A stretch of 64,000 bases of DNA. Source: Lachnospiraceae bacterium UBA4364 (GTDB lineage: Bacteria; Bacillota; Clostridia; Lachnospirales; Lachnospiraceae). The stretch lies in contig DGSK01000003.1 in NCBI GenBank assembly GCA_002393955.1, positions 44,013 to 108,012 of the forward strand, in the 5' to 3' direction. The notes below the pieces were generated by a model. The model searched no databases. It saw only the letters and a list, made by a program, of their open reading frames with translations, and was not told where the DNA came from. Below, piece by piece: positions 44,535 to 52,913 of the stretch. Within the stretch, counting starts at the first letter, position 1; each line of letters opens with the position of its first letter. The translations under genes and the position numbers were made by a program.

Positions 44535-45488
44535 ATGGGACAAAAGAATAACGTAATGCTTGAGTATCTAAAGGACTCAAGACGCTTTGCTGATGTGTTC
44601 AACGGTTACTTCGGTGGCGGGGAACAGATTATTGACGCCGGATATCTTAGGGATGTAAGTGAGAAGTTGAATGGTTCGATTGCAAAAAATCCTAAGACAG
44701 GAGCCAGAGGTAAAGAGATAGAACGAATAAGAGATGTAAAGAAAATCTACAAGGACGGTTCAATTTTACAAATACTCTGTCTGGAGGATCAGAATTATGT
44801 TGATTATACGGCTGCCGTCCGAACTTTGACAATGGATGCACTTGATTACTCACAGCAAATTGATAAGCTCAAGAAAATACATAAGGATGCAAATGACCTG
44901 AAAACTGGTAGCGAGATAGAGTGCGGAATAAGCAGGGAAGACAGACTGCATCCGGTAATAACACTCTGGTGGTATCATGGCTCATCTGAATATGACGGTC
45001 CGACATGTCTTAAGGACTCGCTTGACCTAAATGGAGTTATTCCGGAAAGATATATTGCGGATTATCCAATGAATGTATTGACATCTACGATTACTTTTGA
45101 TGATACACGTTTTCGGACGGAATTCCGTGAATTGTATAGGACTCTGGCAAGGAAAAATGATAAAATAGCCTTGAAAGAATTGTTTAGTAAAGACGAGAGG
45201 TTTCAGTCAATAGATGAGGATACGCTGCGCGTGATATCGGTAGCAACTGACAGACCGTCACTCTGGAATAATAGGAAGAAAGCAACGGCAGAAAATGGAG
45301 GATATTCTATGTGTAAGGCAATGGACGAGATAGAAGCAGATGTAAGGGCTGAGGAAAGAGTTATACGTGATACAGAAAAAATCACTGATATGTTAAGCCG
45401 TGGAAAGACTGTAGAGGAAATAGTAGAATTTTGCAATTACCCTTACAAGCAGGTAAAAGAGATAGCCAGCAGCATGAGCAGCAAATAA
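44535..45488 (+). CDS. Rpn-family (PD-(D/E)XK) recombination-promoting nuclease-like protein
   Basis: This protein of about 317 residues matches the Rpn/transposase_31-type family that is abundant in Lachnospiraceae: 'MLEYLKDSRRFADVFNGYFGGGEQII', 'KEIERIRDVKKIYKDG', then the nuclease core 'ILQILCLEDQNYVDYTAAVRTLTMDALDYSQQI' (E-x-Q-like active-site strand). The C-terminal region 'MCKAMDEIEADVRAEE' plus a helix-turn-helix-like tail is also typical. Family members nick or cut DNA and promote RecA-independent recombination. AAGGAGG four bases before the ATG at 44535 is preferred over the upstream in-frame codon at 44484. It begins 212 nt after the array; whether it is functionally linked is unknown. 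Confidence 0.85.
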   Translation: MGQKNNVMLEYLKDSRRFADVFNGYFGGGEQIIDAGYLRDVSEKLNGSIAKNPKTGARGKEIERIRDVKKIYKDGSILQILCLEDQNYVDYTAAVRTLTMDALDYSQQIDKLKKIHKDANDLKTGSEIECGISREDRLHPVITLWWYHGSSEYDGPTCLKDSLDLNGVIPERYIADYPMNVLTSTITFDDTRFRTEFRELYRTLARKNDKIALKELFSKDERFQSIDEDTLRVISVATDRPSLWNNRKKATAENGGYSMCKAMDEIEADVRAEERVIRDTEKITDMLSRGKTVEEIVEFCNYPYKQVKEIASSMSSK

Positions 45489-45503
45489 GCAAAGGGAGTT
45501 CCT

Positions 45504-45667
45504 ATGAATTACAAATGGATCGCGATCATTTTGATGGTCGTTATATATCTGTCTATGATGCTGAGACATATGCCAATCTGTCACCGTCACCCTTAGTTGT
45601 GAAGCTGGAGTATTCGCATCCTACGCTCAGCCCGCGGATAGATGCCATCAGGAAACTGCAGTCATAA
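45504..45667 (+). CDS. Overlapping small ORFs of uncertain status
   Basis: Two frames overlap here. ATG 45504, with GGGAG six bases upstream, gives a 30-residue hydrophobic peptide ending at 45596 ('MNYKWIAIILMVVIYLSMML'). ATG 45518 in another frame gives 50 residues to 45667 with a balanced, soluble composition ('FDGRYISVYDAETYANLSPS'), perhaps the tail of a decayed gene. I recognise neither, and at most one is likely to be real. Confidence 0.3.
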
Positions 45668-45696
45668 ATGAAGCAATTCTGATGAGTTTTATTTAA

Positions 45697-46220
45697 GTCC
45701 CTTTTCGGAATTGTGGGTTTGGGAGGGAAAAAATGATTTATAAATGTGGCTATAAACAGGAAAACTTCTGTAACTGCTGGAAAAAGACAATAAAAGAAGT
45801 CGAAGAAGAGTCGGGAGAAAAATGTTGTGATACATGCCATCAGGCGGTTGCAGTATATACAGAAAAAGATAAGGTTAAACTGCTTTATGAGGCGTTGAAA
45901 TGGGCAAATAAAGAGACATCCGCTTATGAAACCATGTATATGCGCGGTATATATGGACATGCGTGTGCCCTTAAGGATGATTTTGATGACCTGTACTATA
46001 AAGGATATAACCTGTGGTTGGTATTGCATAAAAAGTATAAGTATGTTAATCACGGAGATATAATGACAGCCTATGCATGTATGCAGCAAATGGGAATGAA
46101 AATACCCAAAAGGCTTCACAGAGAAATCCGAAGGATTAAGAAGAATTGTGAAAAATATGAAGACTATTTATTTTGGAGTTGAATCAAAAAATACATTAGG
46201 GACACTTTTCCGAAAAGGGA
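45697..46220 (+). mobile_element. 524-bp TIR/TSD element carrying one small Cys-rich ORF
   Basis: The ends are inverted repeats: TCCCTTTTCGGAATTGTG from 45698 inward, and TCCCTTTTCGGAAAAGTG from 46220 inward on the minus strand (16 of 18 identical, the outer 13 perfect). Immediately outside both ends is the same 9-mer TTTATTTAA (45688-45696 and 46221-46229), a target-site duplication. One 149-codon ORF (45733-46182) fills almost all of the interior, starting 36 nt from the left end and ending 38 nt from the right. The right duplication contains the stop codon of the GH5 gene, so insertion was exactly at its end and left it intact. No known IS family was recognised. Confidence 0.75.
45733..46182 (+). 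CDS. Cys-rich 149-residue protein inside the TIR element, unknown function
   Basis: GGGAGGG five bases before the ATG is a strong ribosome site. Residues 5-35 hold six Cys and a His in 'CGYKQENFCNCWKK' and 'EKCCDTCHQ', suggesting a metal-binding or disulphide-rich head. The rest is helical with 'LYEALKWANKETSAYETMYM' and a basic C-terminal segment 'PKRLHREIRRIKKNCEKY'. At 149 residues it is too short for a typical complete DDE transposase and shows no clear D-D-E pattern. It may be a passenger gene or a DNA-binding accessory of the element. Confidence 0.75.
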   Translation: MIYKCGYKQENFCNCWKKTIKEVEEESGEKCCDTCHQAVAVYTEKDKVKLLYEALKWANKETSAYETMYMRGIYGHACALKDDFDDLYYKGYNLWLVLHKKYKYVNHGDIMTAYACMQQMGMKIPKRLHREIRRIKKNCEKYEDYLFWS

Positions 46221-46221
46221 T

Positions 46222-47211
46222 TTATTTAATTAAATACTCCTTCATCAGCAGTCCGTGTTCACGGAGTTCATCATCCGTCCAATCATATAGCTTGTCGCAG
46301 TCAGGTTTTATGAAAGCTGAAGCTTCGTCTTTGTTGGAGAGATTCCAGCCAATCCAGCTGATGTTGTACTTTGCCATAAGTTCCATCCATGCTGCTGTTT
46401 CTTCTTTGTTTATATCACCGTCACCGGCGGCATTGCAGAATCCGCATTCTGTTACATAGATGGGAAGACCTTTTTCCAAAGCACCAAGAGCAAGGTTTCT
46501 TAAGGAATCCCTGTGTGTATCAGCATAAAAGTGCAGCGTGTACATCAGATTTCCATAAGGAAGAGGGTCTGCTGCAGGCTTGTCAACTTCCTGGCTCCAG
46601 CAGGGAGTACCTACTATTATGACGCTCTCCGGAACTATAGCACGGATTACAGGGATCACTTTATTAGCGTAATTGCATATAAGCGGCCAGGTCACTGCTT
46701 CACCATTGGGCTCATTGCAGATTTCATAGATCACATTGTCATATGCTTTTAACAAGGGACACATTTTCTTGAAAAATGATATGGCAGCGTCCGTATGGAT
46801 ATTAGGATCGCATTCCAGCAGGACATGCCAGTCCAGCATCACATATATTCCAAGGGATGCCGCATCTCTCACAGCGGTGAGTATCATCTCTTCGAGATCC
46901 TGGCGATGACCATCACTTCCGTCTGCGTAACCGTCTTTTTCGTCTGCGCGCCCTGCGTACATTGCGAGTCTGAATATGGAAATGTCCCATTCATCAGCGA
47001 GATATGTCATTGTCTTTAAGTTGATATATTCAGGATAGCTGGAAAGATTATGTGTGCTAACGCCTTTAAGCCTTGTCTTTTCACCGTGCTCGTCGGTGAG
47101 ATACATGCCATCGACATGGAGTTTGCCGTGTATTCCGAAAGGTGTAGGATTCCCGTTCCTCTTTGCTGATATGGAAATCTTGCCTGCCTGTGATGTTGAA
47201 TTTTCGCTCAT
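46222..47211 (-). CDS. GH5 family glycoside hydrolase (endoglucanase-like), cytoplasmic
   Basis: This 329-residue TIM-barrel enzyme resembles GH5 cellulases. The proton-donor motif is 'IYEICNEPNG' (Glu167) and the nucleophile motif is 'IYVTECGFC' (Glu255); 'LKGVSTHNL', 'VMLDWHVL' and 'YTLHFYADTH' are other GH5 blocks. No signal peptide is present, so it probably works on imported beta-linked oligosaccharides inside the cell. It is transcribed leftward, convergent with the TIR-element ORF, and its stop codon lies in the target duplication of that element. The ribosome site (GGGCGG) is modest. Confidence 0.9.
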   Translation of the reverse strand: MSENSTSQAGKISISAKRNGNPTPFGIHGKLHVDGMYLTDEHGEKTRLKGVSTHNLSSYPEYINLKTMTYLADEWDISIFRLAMYAGRADEKDGYADGSDGHRQDLEEMILTAVRDAASLGIYVMLDWHVLLECDPNIHTDAAISFFKKMCPLLKAYDNVIYEICNEPNGEAVTWPLICNYANKVIPVIRAIVPESVIIVGTPCWSQEVDKPAADPLPYGNLMYTLHFYADTHRDSLRNLALGALEKGLPIYVTECGFCNAAGDGDINKEETAAWMELMAKYNISWIGWNLSNKDEASAFIKPDCDKLYDWTDDELREHGLLMKEYLIK

Positions 47212-47275
47212 ATAGTAACCGCCCTTTTGAAAATGTAACTCGATAAACGATTCGCAGTGTCAATGGAACAAACAA

Positions 47276-47306
47276 TGTAAGTATTTACACTCGTGTTATT
47301 ATAACA
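47276..47306 (-). promoter_or_regulatory. GH5 promoter with palindromic operator candidate
   Basis: On the minus strand TGTTATAAT (47306-47298) is an extended -10. Just downstream, TGTAA-GTAT-TTACA (47276-47289) is a perfect 5-4-5 palindrome placed where a repressor would block initiation. Confidence 0.5.
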
Positions 47307-47397
47307 TAATTCCCTGATATCAGCCATCAAAAGTATCGGTAATTGCGATATTGTGATAAAATGGAAAAATTATTAACGAACAGTGAGTGGAGGTCAT

Positions 47398-48042
47398 ATG
47401 ATAAAATACATATTCTGGGATCTGGACGGAACCATAATGGAGTCAGGAAACGGTGTGCTGGGATCTGTGAGATATGCTTTGGAAAAGATGGGCGTGGAAC
47501 TGCCGGAGAGCGAGGTCCGCAAGTTTATAGGTCCCTCACTTTTTGACTCTTTTACAAACACTGCTCATATGTCTGATGGGGATGCGGAGAAAGCTATAAA
47601 TTATTACCGTGAGCTGTATGAGTCAAAAGGGATTTTTGACGCTGAGGTGTATGCCGGTATTCCTGAGACTCTGGACAGACTGAAAAAAGCGGGCTACAGG
47701 CAGTTTGTTGTTACATCTAAACCTCAGCACATGGCTAAACGGGTTTTGGACCACTTTGGGATAATGCCGTATCTGGAAGGAATGGTCGGTCCTACGGAAG
47801 ACGATCATTCATCCGACAAGGCAAAACTTATCAGGACAGCTATGGAAAGTCATAGTATAGAAAAAACAGAGGCCGTAATGATAGGCGACAGGTGTTTTGA
47901 CATAAACGGCGCAAATGATGTGGGCATTCAAAGTATAGGAGTACTTTACGGCTATGGCTCAAGGGAAGAACTTGAAAAATCAGGAGCCGGGCTTATAGTT
48001 GAGAAAGCAGCAGATATCCCTGGGGCTGTGATGCGTCTTTAG
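47398..48042 (+). CDS. HAD superfamily hydrolase (phosphoglycolate phosphatase-like)
   Basis: The product (about 214 residues) has HAD motif I 'IFWDLDGTIMESG', motif II Thr in 'FVVTSKPQ', motif III Lys in 'DKAKLI' and motif IV 'VMIGDRCFDINGA'. The cap between motifs I and II is the helical C1 type of Gph/PgmB-like enzymes. It is probably a soluble phosphatase of small sugar phosphates; the substrate is not resolved. The ATG at 47398 has GGAGG six bases upstream and is preferred to a GTG 15 bases earlier. It is divergent from the GH5 gene. Confidence 0.92.
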   Translation: MIKYIFWDLDGTIMESGNGVLGSVRYALEKMGVELPESEVRKFIGPSLFDSFTNTAHMSDGDAEKAINYYRELYESKGIFDAEVYAGIPETLDRLKKAGYRQFVVTSKPQHMAKRVLDHFGIMPYLEGMVGPTEDDHSSDKAKLIRTAMESHSIEKTEAVMIGDRCFDINGANDVGIQSIGVLYGYGSREELEKSGAGLIVEKAADIPGAVMRL

Positions 48043-48159
48043 CAGCGGCGAATCAGATAATCGTCGCACGTGCCTCGCACGAGGTGCCCGGTATAGAGGA
48101 TTAATGTGTCATTAGATGCCGTGTTGATCTGATTGGTTGGTTATAGGTTTTATTAGCTG

Positions 48160-50649
48160 ATGAGAGACAGAGAAATAAAAGAAGAAAAGAAGAATAGGAA
48201 ATTTGAAAAAAAAAGTTTTGTCACGGATTTGAAGTCCATGGCGGTGTATTTTATTATCTTTGCGACGGTGATTATTTTTTCTGAATTATTTCTCAGGTAT
48301 CAGATATCCGGACACATAACTAAATCAAACCTTGCTTTTCTTGCGTTTGTCCCTGCTGAGGCAATGCTTTTTACGGGTTTTGCCGGCTTTTTCAAGGATA
48401 AGGGAAACAGGATAACTCTTCCGCTCCTATTATTCATTATCGGCGCTTATTACTGTATACAGTTCTTTTATTTTAAGACATTCGGTTCCCTGTTTTCTGT
48501 GACAATGATGGAAATGGGCGGAGATGCAGTGGGCAATTTCCTTTGGGCAATGGAAGGAACATTTATTGCTGCAGCGCTTTTTCTCTTTGTACTCTTGCTC
48601 CCGGTTGTTATCAGCACGGTTCTGGCTTTTTTTAAGAAGGTCAGTTATCCGGGATACTCGGTTTATATGCACCTGCTGGCTTTGGTTTTTACCATAATGT
48701 TGTGGTTTTGTGGAATGGGAGCATTGAAGCTTCAGGGAACCGGCAGGCAGTCGGCATACTATGTGCTTAAGAACAAAGCTTCCGATACGGATACAACGGC
48801 ACGATACCTTGGTGCTATGACGACATTTGCAGTGGAAGCCGGAACTTATTATCTGGGGATCGGAACCACGGAATCAGAGGAAGAGCTGGCAAGCGTAGAC
48901 CGGAGCAGCTTGGAACTTGTGGCGCAGAAGCCGGTCGAAGAAACTGTCACGGAACATAATGAGCCTGCTTATACCGAAAAAACGGTTTCGGAAGAGGCTG
49001 CTGAAGTGATTGAGGAGCCGGTGGTATATGAACCCTGGGTAGATCCTGCTTTTGATTTTCAGGCACTGGCGGAAAATGCAGCTGATGATTCTTCGAAAAA
49101 AATGTACACCTATCTTGCGGAGAGAGAACCGAGCTGCAGAAACGAGTACACCGGGTTTTTTGAGGACTACAATCTGATATACATCTGTGCGGAGAGTTTC
49201 TGGACATATGCATGTGATGAGAGGGTTACGCCGACGCTTTATAAAATGGCTAACAACGGCATCGTTCTTGACAATTATTACAATTCATTTCTCAATACGA
49301 CTACAAACGGTGAGTATGCATTTACCACATCGCTTTGGCCGGATGTTTCGAGGCATGCAAAACAGGGGACGGATGTGGGAAGCTTTCCCCAGTCTTCAGG
49401 AAAGTTTATGCCTTACGGCATAGGTGATTTCTTTTTGTCTGATGGTGTTCCTACGTATGCATTCCATAATTATTACGGGACATATTACAGGCGGAATCTT
49501 TCCTGGCCTAATATCGGTTTTGAAAACTGCAAGTTTATGGGACAGATGAAATTTACATCCTGCTGGCCTGCCAGCGATCTGGAGCTGATGGAGCAGTCGA
49601 TAGATGATTATGTTGGGAACGACAGATTTTTTGCGTATTATATGACTTTCAGCGGTCATGGCCCATACTCGGATGCAAATTATATGGCCAGAAAAAATAT
49701 CAGCGAGGTTAAGTCACTTCTGGGTGACGATGCGGCTAATTATAACAGTGAAGCACTGTACTACCTGGCTTGCAATCTGGAACTTGATAAAGCAATGGCG
49801 TACCTTGAGGAAAGACTTGAGGAAGAAGGGAAGCTTGATAAGACTGTTATAGTACTTACAGGCGATCACTATCCTTATTATCTTTCCGCTTCGGGAAGGG
49901 AGAGTCTTTGCGGTGAACCTGTAAATGATCTTGATCAGTTCCATTCCACATGCATCATATATAATTCTGCGATAGAAACACCTATACATAATGAAGAATA
50001 CTGCTGCAATGTCGATATAGTTCCTACGATGCTTAATCTTTTCAATATTCCTTTTGAATCAAGGCTTCTAATGGGGACGGATGTGTTTTCAACAGACAGT
50101 ATGCACACAGCATTGCTTTACAACAAAAGTTTTCTTAATGATACGGTTGAATATAATTCGGCAAAGAATGAAACAGTATGGAAGATTGATACTACGGCGT
50201 ATAACGAGGAAGATCTGGAAGCATATCTGGAGAATTACCTTACGCTTAATGACTCCGACTATCGTGCCGGTGTGAATATGGTTGAATACAACTTTTATCT
50301 TACGGCCTGGAAAGATGCGGGATTGATCACCGATGATGAGATTGCGGAGGAGAAGAAAAGGGCAGCAAGTGCCATGGCTGCTGATGCGGCACAGAATGAA
50401 AAGGATGCAGCAGCAGCGGAGGCCGCGAGGTTAAGACAGGAAGCGGAGGCTGCTGAAGCAGCGGCTGCAGAGGCAATGGCAGCGGAGGTCGCAGAAGCAG
50501 CGGCTCAGGCGGAATCGCAGGATACGGATACTGCAGAAGCTGCGGACCCTGCCGAGTCCGCAGACACGGAGGCGCCTGTGCAGCAGGATACTGCCGATGC
50601 GCCGGATGTTAATGTACCGGCCGTACCGGATGATGCTGCGGCACAGTAA
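48160..50649 (+). CDS. LtaS-like membrane sulfatase-fold enzyme with Ala/Glu-rich tail
   Basis: This 829-residue protein has about five membrane helices in residues 25-200, then an extracytoplasmic alkaline phosphatase/sulfatase domain (~335-640). 'LIYICAESFWTYACD' carries the metal-binding Glu, 'FLNTTTNGEYAFTTSLWP' the likely Thr nucleophile, and 'VIVLTGDHYPYY' the Asp-His metal site. The layout is that of lipoteichoic acid synthases and related phosphoglycerol transferases. The last ~100 residues are a low-complexity Ala/Glu/Asp tail ('AAAEAMAAEVAEAAAQAE'), absent from standard LtaS. Substrate is inferred from family only. The ribosome site is weak. Confidence 0.87.
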   Translation: MRDREIKEEKKNRKFEKKSFVTDLKSMAVYFIIFATVIIFSELFLRYQISGHITKSNLAFLAFVPAEAMLFTGFAGFFKDKGNRITLPLLLFIIGAYYCIQFFYFKTFGSLFSVTMMEMGGDAVGNFLWAMEGTFIAAALFLFVLLLPVVISTVLAFFKKVSYPGYSVYMHLLALVFTIMLWFCGMGALKLQGTGRQSAYYVLKNKASDTDTTARYLGAMTTFAVEAGTYYLGIGTTESEEELASVDRSSLELVAQKPVEETVTEHNEPAYTEKTVSEEAAEVIEEPVVYEPWVDPAFDFQALAENAADDSSKKMYTYLAEREPSCRNEYTGFFEDYNLIYICAESFWTYACDERVTPTLYKMANNGIVLDNYYNSFLNTTTNGEYAFTTSLWPDVSRHAKQGTDVGSFPQSSGKFMPYGIGDFFLSDGVPTYAFHNYYGTYYRRNLSWPNIGFENCKFMGQMKFTSCWPASDLELMEQSIDDYVGNDRFFAYYMTFSGHGPYSDANYMARKNISEVKSLLGDDAANYNSEALYYLACNLELDKAMAYLEERLEEEGKLDKTVIVLTGDHYPYYLSASGRESLCGEPVNDLDQFHSTCIIYNSAIETPIHNEEYCCNVDIVPTMLNLFNIPFESRLLMGTDVFSTDSMHTALLYNKSFLNDTVEYNSAKNETVWKIDTTAYNEEDLEAYLENYLTLNDSDYRAGVNMVEYNFYLTAWKDAGLITDDEIAEEKKRAASAMAADAAQNEKDAAAAEAARLRQEAEAAEAAAAEAMAAEVAEAAAQAESQDTDTAEAADPAESADTEAPVQQDTADAPDVNVPAVPDDAAAQ

Positions 50650-50823
50650 CGGCTCAAATGGTGCGCAGGCTTCTAAAAAACGTTTTATTTGACTGCTCGA
50701 AGGATATACTTCTGCGTTGGCATCAATTGAAGAATGATTCGTGTCACTTCATTTAGATGTGTATATTGCCATTTATTCTATACGAGCACCGGTGAGATAT
50801 AGCAGCTGGGGCAAAATTATAAT

Positions 50824-51927
50824 ATGAAAAAATATGCAATCATAACAGCTTCAATATCATTTGGTTTATTTCTGCTTTCATTTATCACGCCTTTTTGTGA
50901 CCTTTACGCTGATACGGTTTATGGATTTATATCTGATATCTTGGGCGTGGTGACAGGCCTGTTTGAAATAAATATAGGCGAATGCCTTATGTATTTGGCC
51001 GCGCTGGCGCTTCTTATCGCATTGGTGCTACCGATTTTTCTTGTTTTTTTCAGAAAATACAAGAAGTTTAAGAGTGTGACATTCTTCTATCTGAAGACTA
51101 TCGGCTGTATCGCAATTACTGTTATGCTTATATACATGCTTAACTGGTACATTCCGCTGCGAAGCTCAGTTATGGGAAATGCTATTGCACCGGCTGAAAA
51201 TATTACTCTTGAAGAGCTTGAGACAATACGGAATCACTTCGTGGAGCAGATAAATGAAGCAGCTATGGAATCGGCTCGTGATGAGGCCGGGTATCTCGTA
51301 TATCCTGAGGAAAAGGAAATACATGGGAAAGTAACTGAATCCATGCGCCGGCTTTCATCTGAGTACAGGAGACTGAGCGGGTACTATCCGAATATGAAGG
51401 CGGCCTACTGTTCGGATGTCTTTGAATGGATGAATATTGGTGGCTATACCTATCCATACACTATGGAGATAACATATAACCGCTATGTGACGAAGTTCTT
51501 TTACCCGTCACTTTTTGCTCACGAATCAGCTCATCATCAGGGATATTACCGTGAGAATGAGGCTAATTTTATCGAGTTTCTGGCATGCACGACTTCGGAG
51601 GATCCCCTGTTGCGATATTCTGGCTACATGAATACCTATTCATACATCAATGATGCCTATATTGGTGCTCTATATAATGAAGATCCTGAAAATGCCGAGG
51701 AAAGATATAAGTCACAGGAGAAATTCATAGCGCAGATCAGGACAGATCTGCTTCATGCTCAGGATGAGGCTGACGAACGGTATGAAAACGACGACCACCC
51801 AATGGAATCACTGTCGGGAAATGCGGCAACCGTCTCGGACACAGGCTGGGAAACCCAGGCTAAGCTTCTTGGTGAAAGCGGCTACGACGGTGTAGTGCCG
51901 CTGATAGTGGAGTACTACAGGAATTGA
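50824..51927 (+). CDS. DUF3810 membrane protein with HExxH-type metallopeptidase motif
   Basis: A 367-residue protein with three N-terminal membrane helices (residues ~7-125) and an extracellular domain containing 'FAHESAHHQGYYRENEANFIEFLAC', a zincin-like HExxH followed by E-N-E-A-N-F. 'RYSGYMNTYSYIND' follows. This pattern is the DUF3810 family, which looks like a membrane metallopeptidase of unknown substrate. The HESAHH sequence keeps both His and the Glu, so it could be active. It follows the LtaS-like gene by 174 nt, a stretch in which I see no feature. Confidence 0.85.
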   Translation: MKKYAIITASISFGLFLLSFITPFCDLYADTVYGFISDILGVVTGLFEINIGECLMYLAALALLIALVLPIFLVFFRKYKKFKSVTFFYLKTIGCIAITVMLIYMLNWYIPLRSSVMGNAIAPAENITLEELETIRNHFVEQINEAAMESARDEAGYLVYPEEKEIHGKVTESMRRLSSEYRRLSGYYPNMKAAYCSDVFEWMNIGGYTYPYTMEITYNRYVTKFFYPSLFAHESAHHQGYYRENEANFIEFLACTTSEDPLLRYSGYMNTYSYINDAYIGALYNEDPENAEERYKSQEKFIAQIRTDLLHAQDEADERYENDDHPMESLSGNAATVSDTGWETQAKLLGESGYDGVVPLIVEYYRN

Positions 51928-52260
51928 TAATGGAAAGTTAACTGATTGACAAAAAGATTTTCTTTTGCTAACCTATTCGATGTTATTGGCAATCTGCCAA
52001 GAACCGTATCGGGTGTCTGCCCGTTGCGTATACCACAAAATAATAGACATACGATGCTGAAGTTATTTTGAAGATGTTTTGTTAGATTTCTGTGATTACT
52101 TCCGTTCTTTAATTCTCTTTGGTTTCAGACTGTGCAAGAATTAATTCCACTTTTGATAAAGGCATGCGGATGTTTTCACATTACGACGACTGCATCGGGA
52201 AAGGAGCGAGTTTTTGTTGACAATATGGGATAAAACACATACCATAAAGGAGGATAGATT
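51928..52260 (+). other. Intergenic region, nothing firmly identified
   Basis: This 333-bp AT-rich stretch has no credible gene. TTGACA occurs at 52217-52222, with a weak TACCAT 17 bp later, but that would start transcription inside the ribosome site of the toxin gene. AAAGGAGG at 52246-52253 serves the toxin start. Confidence 0.5.
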
Positions 52261-52617
52261 TTGAACGAGTATAATACTATATTTTACGAAACGGTAGAAG
52301 GAAAGATGCCTGCGAAGGATTTTTTGTTGAGTCTCGATTATGATATGCGGGCGAAAATGATACGCACTTTGGAGTTGTTGCAGAAAAATGGACCTGCAAT
52401 CAGGGAACCACAGTCAAAAGAATTGAATGATGGGATATTTGAATTACGGGCAAAATTTGGCACAAACATATCACGTATGTTGTATTTTTATGATGAAAAG
52501 AAAATAATTGTGCTGACTAATGGATTTGTGAAGAAAGAACAGAAAACACCCAAAAATGAAATTGAATTAGCAAAGGTGTATAGGCGTGATTATTTTGCCA
52601 GGAAGGAGTCAAAATGA
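52261..52617 (+). CDS. HigB/RelE-superfamily toxin (phage Gp49-like)
   Basis: This 118-residue basic protein matches phage-derived Gp49-like/HigB toxins: 'EGKMPAKDFLLSLD', 'KSKELNDGIFELRAKFG'-type core (here 'QSKELNDGIFELRAKFG'), 'SRMLYFYDEKKIIVLTNGFVKKEQKTP' and a Lys-rich end. Such toxins are ribosome-dependent mRNA interferases. The start is TTG at 52261, supported by AAAGGAGG seven bases upstream. It overlaps the antitoxin gene by 4 nt, with the toxin first, the order usual for HigBA systems. Confidence 0.9.
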   Translation: MNEYNTIFYETVEGKMPAKDFLLSLDYDMRAKMIRTLELLQKNGPAIREPQSKELNDGIFELRAKFGTNISRMLYFYDEKKIIVLTNGFVKKEQKTPKNEIELAKVYRRDYFARKESK

Positions 52618-52913
52618 ATACATTAAATGATTTTATTGATGAACAGCTTAAGGATCCTGTTTTCAAAGAAAAATATGAAGCATTAGAACCTGAATTTACC
52701 GTTATGCAGGCACTGATAGATGCAAGAAAAGAAAGGGGAATGACCCAGAAGGAACTGGCCGAGGTTACTGGAATCTCACAAGCTGATATAAGCAGATTGG
52801 AGAGGGGAACTGGCAATCCGTCAATTAAAACACTACAAAGATTGGCCCAGGCATTGCAAATGGCTTTAAGGATAGAGTTTGTTCCTTTACAGAATTCTGG
52901 AACCGGCAGGTGA
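52614..52913 (+). CDS. HigA-type antitoxin, XRE-family DNA-binding protein
   Basis: The 99-residue protein has an N-terminal helical region and an XRE helix-turn-helix: 'RKERGMTQKELAEVTGISQADISRLERGTGNPSIKTLQRLAQAL' spans residues ~39-83. It should neutralise the upstream toxin and repress the operon. It is translationally coupled by ATGA overlap. Directly after its stop, in the same frame, begins a remnant of an Rpn-type gene. Confidence 0.92.
   Translation: MNTLNDFIDEQLKDPVFKEKYEALEPEFTVMQALIDARKERGMTQKELAEVTGISQADISRLERGTGNPSIKTLQRLAQALQMALRIEFVPLQNSGTGR

Noticed and set aside
44535..45488. Rpn-type gene as an IS element with ends
   Set aside because: No inverted repeats or target duplications were found around it; annotation as a transposase is only a family-name habit.
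45733..46182. The 149-residue ORF as an ordinary IS transposase
   Set aside because: It is shorter than usual DDE or HUH transposases and shows no D-D-E or HUH motif, so it is listed as unknown.
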